Source: JBEBSD01 sp040394475 (GTDB taxonomy: Bacteria; Bacteroidota; Bacteroidia; Cytophagales; Spirosomataceae). From it: a stretch of DNA of 64,000 bases. The translations under genes and the position numbers were made by a program. The DNA is taken from positions 147,793-211,792 of the forward strand of contig JBEBSD010000001.1 in the NCBI GenBank assembly GCA_040394475.1, given 5' to 3'. Of this stretch, positions 26,413-34,290 are shown piece by piece. Positions within the stretch are counted from its first letter, which is position 1. The number at the start of each line of letters is the position of its first letter. The notes below the pieces were generated by a model. The model saw only the letters and a list, made by a program, of their open reading frames with translations. It was not told where the DNA came from and made no database searches.

Positions 26413-27558
26413 TTATCGTTTGGAAAGGGGGATAAAGGGGCGGTCTTCCGGCCCGGTATAATTGGCGCCCGGACGGATTATTTTTCCATCCTGCCGTTGC
26501 TCAATAATATGGGCGCTCCAGCCGGTTATACGGCTCATAACAAACAGCGGCGTAAAGAAGAGGGTGGGAATACCCATCAGGTGATAGGCCACCGCAGAGT
26601 ACCAGTCCAGGTTAGGGAACATTTTCTTTTCTTCCCACAGGACTTCTTCCAGCCGTTCGGCAATTGCATACAGGCGGAGGTCGCCGCTTTCCAGGGAAAG
26701 TTCGTGAGCGATTTTCCTGATCACCTGATTGCGGGGGTCGGATACGGTATATACCGGGTGCCCGAAACCAATAATCACTTCTTTCCGCCCGAGGCGTTCC
26801 CGGATATCGGCAGCCGCCTCATCCGGCGACTGGTACCGGCTTTGTATTTCAAAGGCTACCTCGTTGGCGCCCCCGTGCCTGGGGCCCCGGAGCGCCCCGA
26901 TGGCCCCGGCCACTGCCGAATAGATGTCAGAACCTGTACCCGCAATCACCCTGGCGGTAAAGGTGCTCGCATTAAATTCATGCTCGGCGTACAGGTTCAG
27001 CGAAACCTGCAGCGCATGCTCCCAGGAAGGAGCGGGAGGTTGGCCGTGCAGCAAGTGCAGAAAATGGGCTCCGATGGTTTCGTCATCCGTTTCTGTCTCG
27101 ATTCTTCTGCCATTTTGTGTATAATGGTGCCAGTAGGCAAGCGCCGAAGGAAAAGAAGCCAGTAATTTATCGGCAATTTCCCGTGCCCCGGCAACCGAAT
27201 GATCGTCTTTTTCAGGAGAAAGTGTGCCCAGCACGGAGCAGAAAGTACGCAGGACGTCCATGGGATGTGCGGCGGCCGGGAGTAGTTCGAGAGCCTTTTT
27301 CACAAGAACGGGCAGGCTCCGAAGCCGGGCCAGCCGGATCCGGTAGGCCTTCAGGCGTGCAGCGTCGGGCAATTCCCCGTAGATCAGCAGGTAGGCTGTT
27401 TCCTCAAACGAGGCTTTCTCGGCCAGGTCCAGGATATTATAGCCCCTGTAGTGCAGTTCGTTGCCGTTTTTTCCGACAGTGCAGAGCGCCGTATTTCCGG
27501 CCGGGACCCCCGATAGGGCGACACTTTTTTTGGGCTTAAAGGTTGGTTCCGTTTGCAT
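26413..27558 (-). CDS. prpC: 2-methylcitrate synthase
   Basis: 381-aa citrate-synthase-fold enzyme that condenses propionyl-CoA with oxaloacetate. Citrate synthase motifs: NELHYRGYNILDLAEKASFEE, the His-containing EHEFNASTFTARVIAGTGSDIYSA, GALRGPRHGGANE, and IGFGHPVYTVSDPRN with catalytic His; Asp and Arg ligands lie toward the C-terminus. Its short length and the neighbours prpB and prpD support methylcitrate rather than citrate synthase. It follows prpB by 33 bp. Confidence 0.95.
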   Translation of the reverse strand: MQTEPTFKPKKSVALSGVPAGNTALCTVGKNGNELHYRGYNILDLAEKASFEETAYLLIYGELPDAARLKAYRIRLARLRSLPVLVKKALELLPAAAHPMDVLRTFCSVLGTLSPEKDDHSVAGAREIADKLLASFPSALAYWHHYTQNGRRIETETDDETIGAHFLHLLHGQPPAPSWEHALQVSLNLYAEHEFNASTFTARVIAGTGSDIYSAVAGAIGALRGPRHGGANEVAFEIQSRYQSPDEAAADIRERLGRKEVIIGFGHPVYTVSDPRNQVIRKIAHELSLESGDLRLYAIAERLEEVLWEEKKMFPNLDWYSAVAYHLMGIPTLFFTPLFVMSRITGWSAHIIEQRQDGKIIRPGANYTGPEDRPFIPLSKR

Positions 27559-27591
27559 GGTTAAGCAGGTTGTTGGACAATCGCTTCTCAG

Positions 27592-28482
27592 TCATTGCCT
27601 GAAGAGGTCGTCGAGTTTCTTTTCGTAGTTATAATAGCCGATACTTTCGTAAAGTTCGGCTCGGGTCTGCATGGCAGGAATGACCTGCTGTTGGGTGCCT
27701 TCACGGCGAAGGGTCGTATACACGTTTTGCGCAGCCTTATTGGCAGCCCGGAAGGCCGACAGCGGGTACAGGACCAACCCGACGCCCGCAGCGTGCAATT
27801 CATCTACCGTCCAGAGGGGCGTGAACCCGAATTCGGTAATATTGGCCAGAACCGGGATTCCGGTCGCTGTTACAAACTGCCTGTACTGGGCAATCTCAGT
27901 GACAGCTTCGGCAAAAATAAAATCGGCGCCCGCTTCTTTATAGGCAAAAGCCCGCTGCAGGGCATTTTCAATCCCCTCGCTTGCGATTGCGTCGGTCCGG
28001 GCGCCTATCACAAAAGCTTCGTCGGTTCGGGCATCTACCGCTGCCTTGATCCGGTCGCACATTTCATCGCTGCTGACGACTTCCTTGCCCGGGCGGTGGC
28101 CGCAACGTTTGGCGCCTATCTGGTCTTCTATGTGGACCGCCGCTGCTCCTGCTTTAATAAGGGATTTGATGGTCCGCGCCACATTAAAAGCGGAGGGGCC
28201 AAATCCGGTATCAATGTCTACTAATAGAGGTGCATCGGTGACATTTGTAATCCGTTCCGTATCAATCAGGACATCGGCCAGGGATGTTATGCCGAGATCA
28301 GGGATACCCAGTGAACCTGCCGCCACTCCTCCTCCGGAGAGATAGATGGCTCTAAAACCTGCCTGCGAAGCCAGCAAGGCATGATTGGCATTGAGAGCGC
28401 CTGCAATTTGCAGGGGGCTTTCCTCCTGCATGGCAAGCCGGAAGCGCTCGCCTGCTGAATAATTTCCCACTGTTGAAGCCAT
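27592..28482 (-). CDS. prpB: 2-methylisocitrate lyase
   Basis: 296 aa counted from the ATG at 28482 (MASTVGNYSAGERFRLAM); a longer frame to 28542 adds a non-family hydrophobic start. The enzyme splits 2-methylisocitrate into pyruvate and succinate. The isocitrate-lyase superfamily signature is intact: active-site Cys127 in KRCGHRPGK, metal-binding LLVDIDTGFG, and IGARTDAIASEG. First gene of the prp operon. A small GCCCG hairpin lies in its leader near 28516-28529. No PrpR-type regulator is adjacent. Confidence 0.96.
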   Translation of the reverse strand: MASTVGNYSAGERFRLAMQEESPLQIAGALNANHALLASQAGFRAIYLSGGGVAAGSLGIPDLGITSLADVLIDTERITNVTDAPLLVDIDTGFGPSAFNVARTIKSLIKAGAAAVHIEDQIGAKRCGHRPGKEVVSSDEMCDRIKAAVDARTDEAFVIGARTDAIASEGIENALQRAFAYKEAGADFIFAEAVTEIAQYRQFVTATGIPVLANITEFGFTPLWTVDELHAAGVGLVLYPLSAFRAANKAAQNVYTTLRREGTQQQVIPAMQTRAELYESIGYYNYEKKLDDLFRQ

Positions 28483-28680
28483 ACGGACAAGGGGCAGAAT
28501 AAATGAAAATGAAACCGGGCAAGAGCCCGAATAAGGGTGCAAGATAAGGTTTGCAAGGGGGAAAAGGGCAAAGAGCCAGGGTTAATTTTGTCCGGACGGC
28601 TTAAAACGGGAGCCGGGCCGGACCCGGCGGGTGAGGCCCCGGGGATTTCCCCGGTGCGGGAGAGAATCCTGAGAATTGAC

Positions 28681-28711
28681 TTTGATAAAAGGGCGGAAAG
28701 GCGTTAATTTG
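28681..28711 (+). promoter_or_regulatory. Candidate promoter of the DUF3127 gene
   Basis: TTTG at 28681-28684, a 20-bp spacer and TAATTTG at 28705-28711, one base short of a perfect TAnnTTTG. It lies 38 bp before the ATG. The rest of the 28483-28748 gap holds GC-rich inverted segments (for example CCGGGGATTTCCCCGG near 28635) and no gene. Confidence 0.4.
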
Positions 28712-28748
28712 AGGCCGGTTTTATAGGGGAATCAAATCAACAGTATAA

Positions 28749-29096
28749 ATGGAATTATCAGGAACAGTAATCGATTTATTGACAGAGGTTAGCGGGCAGG
28801 GCAAAAACGGTGTCTGGCGCAAGCAGGAATTTATCCTGGAGATGCCTTCGCAATATCCTAAAAAGGTATGTATCGCCTTGTGGGGCGACCGTATCGATCA
28901 GTTTAACGTTCAGAAGGGAGATAGCATCACTGCATCCGTGGATGTGGAGAGCCGTGAATTTAACGGACGCTGGTTTACGGATGTCAGGGCCTGGAAGATC
29001 GAAAAAGGCGGCGCCGGAGAAAGTTCCGGAAGTACGACGCCCCCGCCCCCTGCGGCTACCTTTACAGAAAATGCGAGTGACGATCTGCCTTTTTAA
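28749..29096 (+). CDS. DUF3127 family single-stranded-DNA-binding-like protein
   Basis: 115-aa protein of the DUF3127 family, a Bacteroidota OB-fold-like group resembling phage and plasmid SSBs. The core runs over residues 1-87: MELSGTVIDLLTEVSGQGKN, an alternating beta pattern, and FNGRWFTDVRAWKIEK. The tail is short, Pro/Thr-rich and ends in acidic DDLPF. That ending resembles the acidic, hydrophobic-ended C-terminal tip by which SSB proteins recruit partners, which supports a DNA-metabolism role. It is monocistronic: own promoter candidate upstream, strong terminator downstream. Confidence 0.9.
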   Translation: MELSGTVIDLLTEVSGQGKNGVWRKQEFILEMPSQYPKKVCIALWGDRIDQFNVQKGDSITASVDVESREFNGRWFTDVRAWKIEKGGAGESSGSTTPPPPAATFTENASDDLPF

Positions 29097-29140
29097 AGAC
29101 AATCCGCCTATTTTGAAAGGAGGTCCCCGGATAGTGGACC

Positions 29141-29175
29141 AAAAGAGGCTTTCCAAAAGAGGGGAGCCTCTTTTT
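29141..29175 (+). terminator. Rho-independent terminator after DUF3127
   Basis: Arms AAAAGAGGCT (29141-29150) and AGCCTCTTTT (29165-29174) with a 14-nt loop, ending in a T run. Confidence 0.75.
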
Positions 29176-29251
29176 GGTGATTAGCCTCTGATCCTTACCT
29201 TGGAACCGGGGCGAAATTGGGCATACAGACGGGAAAATCCCGTAAAAATTA

Positions 29252-29283
29252 GTTTAGGGGTAAACTTTCCAAAACAATAGTCT
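29252..29283 (+). promoter_or_regulatory. ECF-type promoter-like motif GTTTAGGGGTAA
   Basis: GTTTAGGGGTAA at 29252-29263 followed 15 bp later by AGTCTATT. The same upstream core precedes fecR at 35111. It could be a target of an ECF sigma factor and lies about 75 bp in front of the zinc-ribbon gene. Inference from similarity only. Confidence 0.35.
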
Positions 29284-29323
29284 ATTAATTTGATAGAATA
29301 TGTAGGCATATGAAAATTAACGC

Positions 29324-29331
29324 TACTTTTG
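29324..29331 (+). promoter_or_regulatory. -7 element (TACTTTTG) for the zinc-ribbon gene
   Basis: Exact TAnnTTTG match 28 bp before the ATG at 29359. It makes the upstream TTG at 29329 unlikely as a start. Confidence 0.5.
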
Positions 29332-29358
29332 TTGGAAAGGAACCAACAGAATACGCGA

Positions 29359-29796
29359 ATGATTACAACGGAACTAATTAACTCATATAAGAACGAAGCG
29401 TTAGCGGAAGAGGCTTTCCGCGGATACCGGTTAAGAAAAGGGGTTGTATGTAAAAAATGCGGCGGCGGACACCACTACTGGCTGGCTTCAAAAAAGCAGT
29501 TTCAATGCAAACGGTGCCGCTTTCGTACCACCTTACAAAGTGGTACGGTACTGCAGGGGAGTAAGCTGCCGGTTTCTTATTTTTTCATTGGTATTCACAT
29601 GCTGCTCGAGCAGAACCGGCGTATGAGTATGGACGAATTCCAGAAGGTTACCGGGCATAAATACTATGAACCGCTTTGGGACTTTGTTCATAAACTGAGG
29701 AAATACGTTGAATCGGAGGAGCCGGAACATGTTGAAAAGGATTTTGAAGCTGTGGTAGACCGGTATTTTCTTCCTCAGCGAAGGGCGGCGGTTTGA
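29359..29796 (+). CDS. IS1595-type zinc-ribbon protein lacking the transposase catalytic domain
   Basis: 145 aa from the ATG at 29359 (MITTELINSYKN). It has the N-terminal module of IS1595/ISXO2 transposases: a zinc ribbon with two CxxC pairs (CKKCG near residue 30 and CKRCRF near residue 50), then FRTTLQSGTVLQGSKLP and the helical FIGIHMLLEQNRRMS block that normally precedes the DDE nuclease. The nuclease is absent; the reading frame ends after a helical, acidic C-terminus and a stop. No terminal inverted repeats are visible nearby. It is either a transposase remnant or a domesticated DNA-binding protein. Its intact frame and two upstream promoter-like motifs lean toward an expressed protein. 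Confidence 0.8.
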   Translation: MITTELINSYKNEALAEEAFRGYRLRKGVVCKKCGGGHHYWLASKKQFQCKRCRFRTTLQSGTVLQGSKLPVSYFFIGIHMLLEQNRRMSMDEFQKVTGHKYYEPLWDFVHKLRKYVESEEPEHVEKDFEAVVDRYFLPQRRAAV

Positions 29797-29887
29797 TCGG
29801 TTGGACGGAAGAAATGCAGGTTGAGTGTGTCCACTGACAGAGGGCATGGTTTTTGACAGGTTGTCAGAAATCAAACGCCTGTCACAC

Positions 29888-30583
29888 ATGAAGCAAATTG
29901 TAAGCGGGGCAATCCTCCTGATGACACTCTATGGTTGTCGGACTGTATATGCTCCCAATACGGTAAACACACCGTTATTTCAGGAGGGTCGCCAGCTGAA
30001 AGTGCTGGCGGCCCCGAATAATGTGCAAGCAGCCTATGCCGTTTCCGATCATATCGGGGTGATGGGCAACGGCTACTTTAATCGCTTTTCGAGTGATGAC
30101 AACGATTTTCATAATAAGGGGTTCGGCGCGGAAGCAGCAGTAGGGTATTTTGCCGCTCCCGGGAACGGTCTTGCCTATGAGATGTATGGAGGCGCGGGCT
30201 TGCTGAAGGTAACGATTGATGAAAGCAGTAAGCAGAAAACGTTTGCCGTTTCGGGGACAAAACTATTTGTACAACCAGGGATAGGCTGGGTAAATCCCTA
30301 CGTAGAAGTAGGAGTAAGTCCGCGGCTGTCGATGATCAGCTACGCAGCTCCCGATATAAAGGGTTATACGGCGCAGGAACAATCCGATCACTTGTATACG
30401 GGTTTGTCCGACTCGCCTTTCCTGTTTTTTGAACCGGCGCTAACCGTAAGGGGCGGTTATAAATGGATCAAATTGCAGGTTCAGGTGGGCAAAGTAATCA
30501 AACTATCCGGTCAGGAAATTAATTTCGATGACAACCTGGGAAGCATCGGGTTGATCTTCGATGTCGGAAAATGGTACCGGTAG
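29888..30583 (+). CDS. Lipoprotein with outer-membrane barrel-like sequence, unknown function
   Basis: 231 aa from the ATG at 29888 (MKQIVSGAILLMTLYGCRTV); a longer frame to 29825 has no signal peptide. The lipobox LYGC predicts lipid anchoring at Cys17. The rest is Gly- and aromatic-rich with alternating polarity (VGYFAAPGNGLAYEMYGGAG, FVQPGIGWVNPYVEVGVSP), as in small 8-stranded outer-membrane barrels, and closes with SIGLIFDVGKWYR. I do not recognise the family. It lies 91 bp after the zinc-ribbon gene and could be co-transcribed with it. Followed by a dispersed repeat array. Confidence 0.8.
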   Translation: MKQIVSGAILLMTLYGCRTVYAPNTVNTPLFQEGRQLKVLAAPNNVQAAYAVSDHIGVMGNGYFNRFSSDDNDFHNKGFGAEAAVGYFAAPGNGLAYEMYGGAGLLKVTIDESSKQKTFAVSGTKLFVQPGIGWVNPYVEVGVSPRLSMISYAAPDIKGYTAQEQSDHLYTGLSDSPFLFFEPALTVRGGYKWIKLQVQVGKVIKLSGQEINFDDNLGSIGLIFDVGKWYR

Positions 30584-30634
30584 GCCGGAGAAATAGTACC
30601 GGTTGGCCCACGCGTACCGACCGAAATTTCCCCC

Positions 30635-30940
30635 ATGCAACACGAAGTTACACAAAGCTTTTATTTATTTTTCTCTGCGTACCTCCGTGTTACTTTTTCG
30701 CCGGGAGCTCAAAGGATTTACATAGAAGTCACACAAAGCTTTTATTTATTTTTTCTTTGTGTACCTCCGTGTTTTTTCTCTGCGTACCTCCGTGTTACTT
30801 TATTGCCGGGAGCTCAAAGGATTTACACAGAAGTTACACAAAGCTTTTATTTATTTTTCTTTGTGTACCTCCGTGTTTTTTTCTCTGTGTACCTCCGTGT
30901 TTTTTTCTCTGTGTACCTCAGTGTTACTTTTTTCGCCGGG
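30635..30940. repeat. CTCCGTGTT-type tandem repeat array
   Basis: Three imperfect copies of a unit of roughly 100 bp (TTACACAAAGCTTTTATTTA... then GTACCTCCGTGTT... then GCCGGGAGCTCAAAGGATTT). Inside each unit is a sub-repeat, CTCTGCGTACCTCCGTGTT or a variant, present once, twice and three times in successive units. On the other strand the core reads CACGGAGGTACGCAGAG. Open frames through it translate to repeated FLCVPPC-like strings and are artefacts. It lies between a lipoprotein gene and the end of icd. Confidence 0.9.
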
Positions 30941-30984
30941 GACGGGCGCTTTTCCGGTTGGTATTTTGTACCGGATGCTCGCGG

Positions 30985-33204
30985 TTACAGGCCTGCAAGT
31001 ATACCGTTAAGGGTAGCACTCGGACGCATAGCGCTTTCGACCAGTTCCGTTAGGGGCGCATAATACCCGCCGATGTCCTGCGACTTGCCCTGAGAATCGA
31101 TGAGCTCCTGGTTGATCTGCGCCTCATTGGCCTGGAGCGTCTGCGCGATTGGACCAAACTGTGCTTTCAGCCCGGGATCCTTTTCCTGTGCCGCCAGGGC
31201 TTCTGCCCAGTACAAGGCCAGGTAAAAATGGGACCCCCGGTTGTCTATTTGCCCGACTCTGCGCGCGGGAGATTTATCATTGGCCAGGAATTTTTCAGTG
31301 GCTGCATCCAACGTTTCCGCCAGAACGAGCGCTTTCGAATTGTTTTGTGTTTGTCCCAGGTGTTCGAGAGAAACTGCCAACGCGAGAAATTCTCCCAGTG
31401 AATCCCAGCGGAGGTATCCTTCGGTCACAAATTGCTCCACATGTTTCGGGGCCGACCCGCCGGCTCCCGTTTCAAACAGTCCGCCGCCGTTCATCAACGG
31501 GACGATCGACAGCATCTTGGCCGAGGTACCTAGTTCGAGGATGGGAAAAAGATCGGTAAGGTAATCGCGCAATACGTTACCGGTCACTGAAATGGTATCC
31601 AGTCCCTGACGGATACGCTCCAGCGAGAACCGGGTAGCCGCTACCGGGTCAAGGATACGGATATCCAGTCCGGCAGTATCATGACTCGCCAGGTATTTTT
31701 TAACTTTTTCGATGATCTGACGGTCGTGAGCACGGTTTTCATCCAACCAGAACACCGCAGGGGTGTCCGAAAGCCGGGCGCGGTTGACAGCCAGCTTCAC
31801 CCAGTCCTGGATAGGGGCGTCCTTCGTTTGGCACATCCGGAATATATCCCCTTTTTCAACAGGCTGTTCCATGAAGATACTTCCTGCGCCGTCGGTCACC
31901 CGGATGATCCCGTCGGCAGGAGCCTGAAATGTCTTGTCATGCGAGCCGTACTCTTCCGCTTTTTGCGCCATCAGCCCCACGTTGGGTACAGAACCCATCG
32001 TTTTCGGATCAAATGCGCCATGCGCCTTACAGTCTTCGATAGTGGCAATGTATACACCTGAATAACAACGGTCAGGGATCAGCGCAAAGGTATCCTGCGG
32101 CTTGCCCGCAGCATTCCACATTTGTCCGGAAGTACGGATCATGGCCGGCATGGAGGCATCCACAATCACATCGGAGGGTACATGAAGGTTGGTGATCCCC
32201 TTGTCGGAATTCACCATCGCGAGTGCGGGTCCGTTGGCAATGGCAGTTGACAAGGCCGCTTTTACCTCCTCTTCCTGCGGATGGCCGGCAATTTTTGCAT
32301 AGACATCCCCCAGGCCGTTGCGGGTATCGATGTTGAGTGTGTCGAAAAGGCCGGCATACTTTTCAAAAACTTCTGCAAAGTATACCTCTACGATGGCGCC
32401 GAACATAATAGGATCCGACACTTTCATCATGGTTGCCTTCAAATGTGCCGACAACAGGACTCCCGCTTCCCTGGCGGCCGCAATTTCTTCAGCCACAAAT
32501 GATTTTAACGCCTTCAGGCGCATGACCGCCGAATCGATCACCTCCCCTGCTTTAAGAGGCGCCGGAGCCTTCAGTTCCGTCACGGTGCCGTCTGCAGCTG
32601 CAAATTCGATGTTAAACAGCGTTGCATCGACTACGGTAACCGATTTTTCACTGCCGTAAAAATCGCCTTCCGACATCGTTGCCACACGGGTTTTGGAGGC
32701 AGGAGACCATGCACCCATCGAATGGGGATTGGCTTTGGCGTAATTTTTAACGGCTTTGGGGGCACGCCGGTCGGAGTTCCCTTCCCGCAGCACCGGGTTT
32801 ACCGCAGACCCCAGCACTTTCGCGTATTGGGCCCTGACCGCACTTTCTTCCGCAGTCCGGGGTTCTTCGGGGTAATCCGGCACTGCAAAGCCCTGGGCCT
32901 GCAATTCGGCAATTGCCGCTTTCAGCTGGGGAATTGAGGCCGAAATATTGGGTAGTTTAATAATATTGGCTTCAGGTGTAGTGGCCAGCGCACCCAATTC
33001 TGCCAGTACATCACTTATTTGCTGGTCTTCTTTCAGATACGAAGGGAAGTTGGCAAGAATCCTTCCGGCAAGGGAAATGTCTTTTAAAACGATCTGGATA
33101 CCGGAAGAGGCTGTATAGGCTTGAAGGATCGGCAACAACGAATAAGTTGCCAAAGCCGGCGCTTCGTCTGTTTTGGTGTAGAAAATCGTTGGGTTATTCG
33201 CCAT
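30985..33204 (-). CDS. icd: Monomeric NADP-dependent isocitrate dehydrogenase
   Basis: 739 aa from the ATG at 33204 (MANNPTIFYTKTDEAPALA). An extension to 33366 is rejected because the promoter -7 element lies inside it. This is the large single-chain IDH that oxidatively decarboxylates isocitrate to 2-oxoglutarate. Family blocks: LPNISASIPQLKAAIAELQ, EGNSDRRAPKAVKNYAK (the PEP/isocitrate-binding SDRRAP), HLKATMMKVSDPIMFG and WLDENRAHDRQII. Length matches the usual 740. It is convergent with the repeat array and divergent from the ECF sigma gene. Confidence 0.97.
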   Translation of the reverse strand: MANNPTIFYTKTDEAPALATYSLLPILQAYTASSGIQIVLKDISLAGRILANFPSYLKEDQQISDVLAELGALATTPEANIIKLPNISASIPQLKAAIAELQAQGFAVPDYPEEPRTAEESAVRAQYAKVLGSAVNPVLREGNSDRRAPKAVKNYAKANPHSMGAWSPASKTRVATMSEGDFYGSEKSVTVVDATLFNIEFAAADGTVTELKAPAPLKAGEVIDSAVMRLKALKSFVAEEIAAAREAGVLLSAHLKATMMKVSDPIMFGAIVEVYFAEVFEKYAGLFDTLNIDTRNGLGDVYAKIAGHPQEEEVKAALSTAIANGPALAMVNSDKGITNLHVPSDVIVDASMPAMIRTSGQMWNAAGKPQDTFALIPDRCYSGVYIATIEDCKAHGAFDPKTMGSVPNVGLMAQKAEEYGSHDKTFQAPADGIIRVTDGAGSIFMEQPVEKGDIFRMCQTKDAPIQDWVKLAVNRARLSDTPAVFWLDENRAHDRQIIEKVKKYLASHDTAGLDIRILDPVAATRFSLERIRQGLDTISVTGNVLRDYLTDLFPILELGTSAKMLSIVPLMNGGGLFETGAGGSAPKHVEQFVTEGYLRWDSLGEFLALAVSLEHLGQTQNNSKALVLAETLDAATEKFLANDKSPARRVGQIDNRGSHFYLALYWAEALAAQEKDPGLKAQFGPIAQTLQANEAQINQELIDSQGKSQDIGGYYAPLTELVESAMRPSATLNGILAGL

Positions 33205-33258
33205 ATGATAATTAGTTATAATTTTGCTTTTCAGGGATATACCTGCCTTTAAAAGCCG

Positions 33259-33266
33259 CAAATTTA
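33259..33266 (-). promoter_or_regulatory. -7 element (TAAATTTG) of the icd promoter
   Basis: Exact TAnnTTTG on the leftward strand, 55 bp before the icd start. Confidence 0.5.
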
Positions 33267-33329
33267 GTAATTTTAGTTGTTTTTCCGGCATTCGGAAAAC
33301 GGAAGACTCAAAATTGCCGTAAAACGGAA

Positions 33330-33480
33330 AGTGCCTGCGAGCGGGTAGAAACCCCGGGCCCGGCACATAACCCGGGCCGGGAAAATGGCGTAGTCAAAAC
33401 GGGGATTGAACGGCGGCGATCCCCGGTCGGAGATTAAGAGACCTGCCCGCAAACGGGAGTAATGTTCCGGGTGGTCTCTT
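33330..33480. other. Structured intergenic segment upstream of the sigma gene
   Basis: Two strong potential hairpins. One is in a Pro-like CCCGGGCCCGG / CCCGGGCCGGG region around 33353-33382. The other is AAGAGACC (33436-33443) paired with GGTCTCTT (33473-33480), enclosing CCCGCAAACGGG. It lacks a T run, so it is not a simple terminator. Could be a regulatory leader; no known family recognised. Confidence 0.4.
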
Positions 33481-33540
33481 GCGGGTTGTATGGACAGGTT
33501 CTGGAGAAAATCATTCACTTGTACAAGCGGATTAGGGCCA

Positions 33541-34116
33541 ATGGATTTTAAATCGCTTCATGATTCCCATTTGGTAGCGTTGCTCGGAGAAAGTAATCCT
33601 CATGCTTTCAAAGAAATATACGAGCGGTACTGGTATTACCTCTACCGGTTGGCCGCCGTAAAAACAGGCAGAAAGGATGTCGCGGAGGAAATGGCGCAGC
33701 AGCTTTTTGAAGTGCTGTGGATGCGTCGTGAACAACTGCGGATCGATAACCTGAAGGCATATCTGACGGCTTCGCTCAAAAACCTGGTCATCGATTATGT
33801 CCGCCGGAATCTTCGCGAAACGCATTACCTGGAACAGTTGCGGGCCTGTATCCCGCCGTCCTATGCCGACGGAATGCACGAGGTGCAGTTTAATGAACTA
33901 TCGGCGGCGATTACAGAGAAACTGGAGCAGCTCCCGGGTAAAACGCGCCAGGTATTTATGCTGAGCCGCTTTGAGCAACGCTCTGTTCCGGAAATTGCAG
34001 CCCAGCTCAACCTGTCTGAAAAAGCAATCGAATACCACCTGACACGCGCCCTGGCTTTCCTGCGTACGCATCTCCGTGAGTATATCTCCCTGTTGCTGGT
34101 AATGGGTTGGCTGTGA
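33541..34116 (+). CDS. ECF RNA polymerase sigma factor
   Basis: 191 aa from the ATG at 33541 (MDFKSLHDSHLVALL), preferred over 33490 because the family starts here. Sigma region 2 occupies residues 20-85 (AFKEIYERYWYYLYRLA and DVAEEMAQQLFEVLW). Region 4 is near the C-terminus (LPGKTRQVFMLSRFEQRSVPEIAAQLNLSEKAIEYHL). It is the Bacteroidota SusC-associated ECF type. In the usual circuit FecR holds such a sigma inactive until the STN domain of the receptor signals ligand binding. The FecR-SusC-SusD genes follow at 35161-41381, separated by a lipoprotein gene and repeats. The last residues are hydrophobic (YISLLLVMGWL), as in other members. Confidence 0.95.
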   Translation: MDFKSLHDSHLVALLGESNPHAFKEIYERYWYYLYRLAAVKTGRKDVAEEMAQQLFEVLWMRREQLRIDNLKAYLTASLKNLVIDYVRRNLRETHYLEQLRACIPPSYADGMHEVQFNELSAAITEKLEQLPGKTRQVFMLSRFEQRSVPEIAAQLNLSEKAIEYHLTRALAFLRTHLREYISLLLVMGWL

Positions 34117-34140
34117 AGGGTGTGGGAATGGGGGACGATG

Positions 34141-34260
34141 GGTGAGCTGAGCCCACGGCTGTCAGCTATCGGTTATCAGCTATCAGCAAATACGATGGGT
34201 GGTTGGGTGAGCTGAGTCGAACCCAGGAGCTGAGCCCTACAGCTATCGCGTGCCCGGTCA
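34141..34260. repeat. Composite intergenic repeat, left copy
   Basis: Heptamer-like TATCAGC copies followed by the 38-bp module at 34192-34229 (ACGATGGGTGGTTGGGTGAG ... AGTCGAACCCAGGAG). The same module is present in reverse at 35019-35056 with two mismatches, so the lipoprotein gene 34291-34980 lies between inverted copies. Confidence 0.85.
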
Positions 34261-34290
34261 TGGGAATTTCATTACCAAAAATCAATCAAT

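Noticed and set aside
30571..31053. Open frame reading FLCVPPCFF-like repeats
   Set aside because: It lies within the CTCCGTGTT repeat array. The translated repetition is a by-product of the DNA repeat and all three rightward frames are similarly open.
33205..33366. N-terminal extension of monomeric IDH
   Set aside because: The icd -7 element lies inside the extension, and the family start is MANNPTIFY at 33204.
34192..34229. Module B as a tRNA T-arm (contains GAGTCGAACCC)
   Set aside because: Flanking bases cannot form a T stem or acceptor stem in either direction. The module recurs without any cloverleaf.
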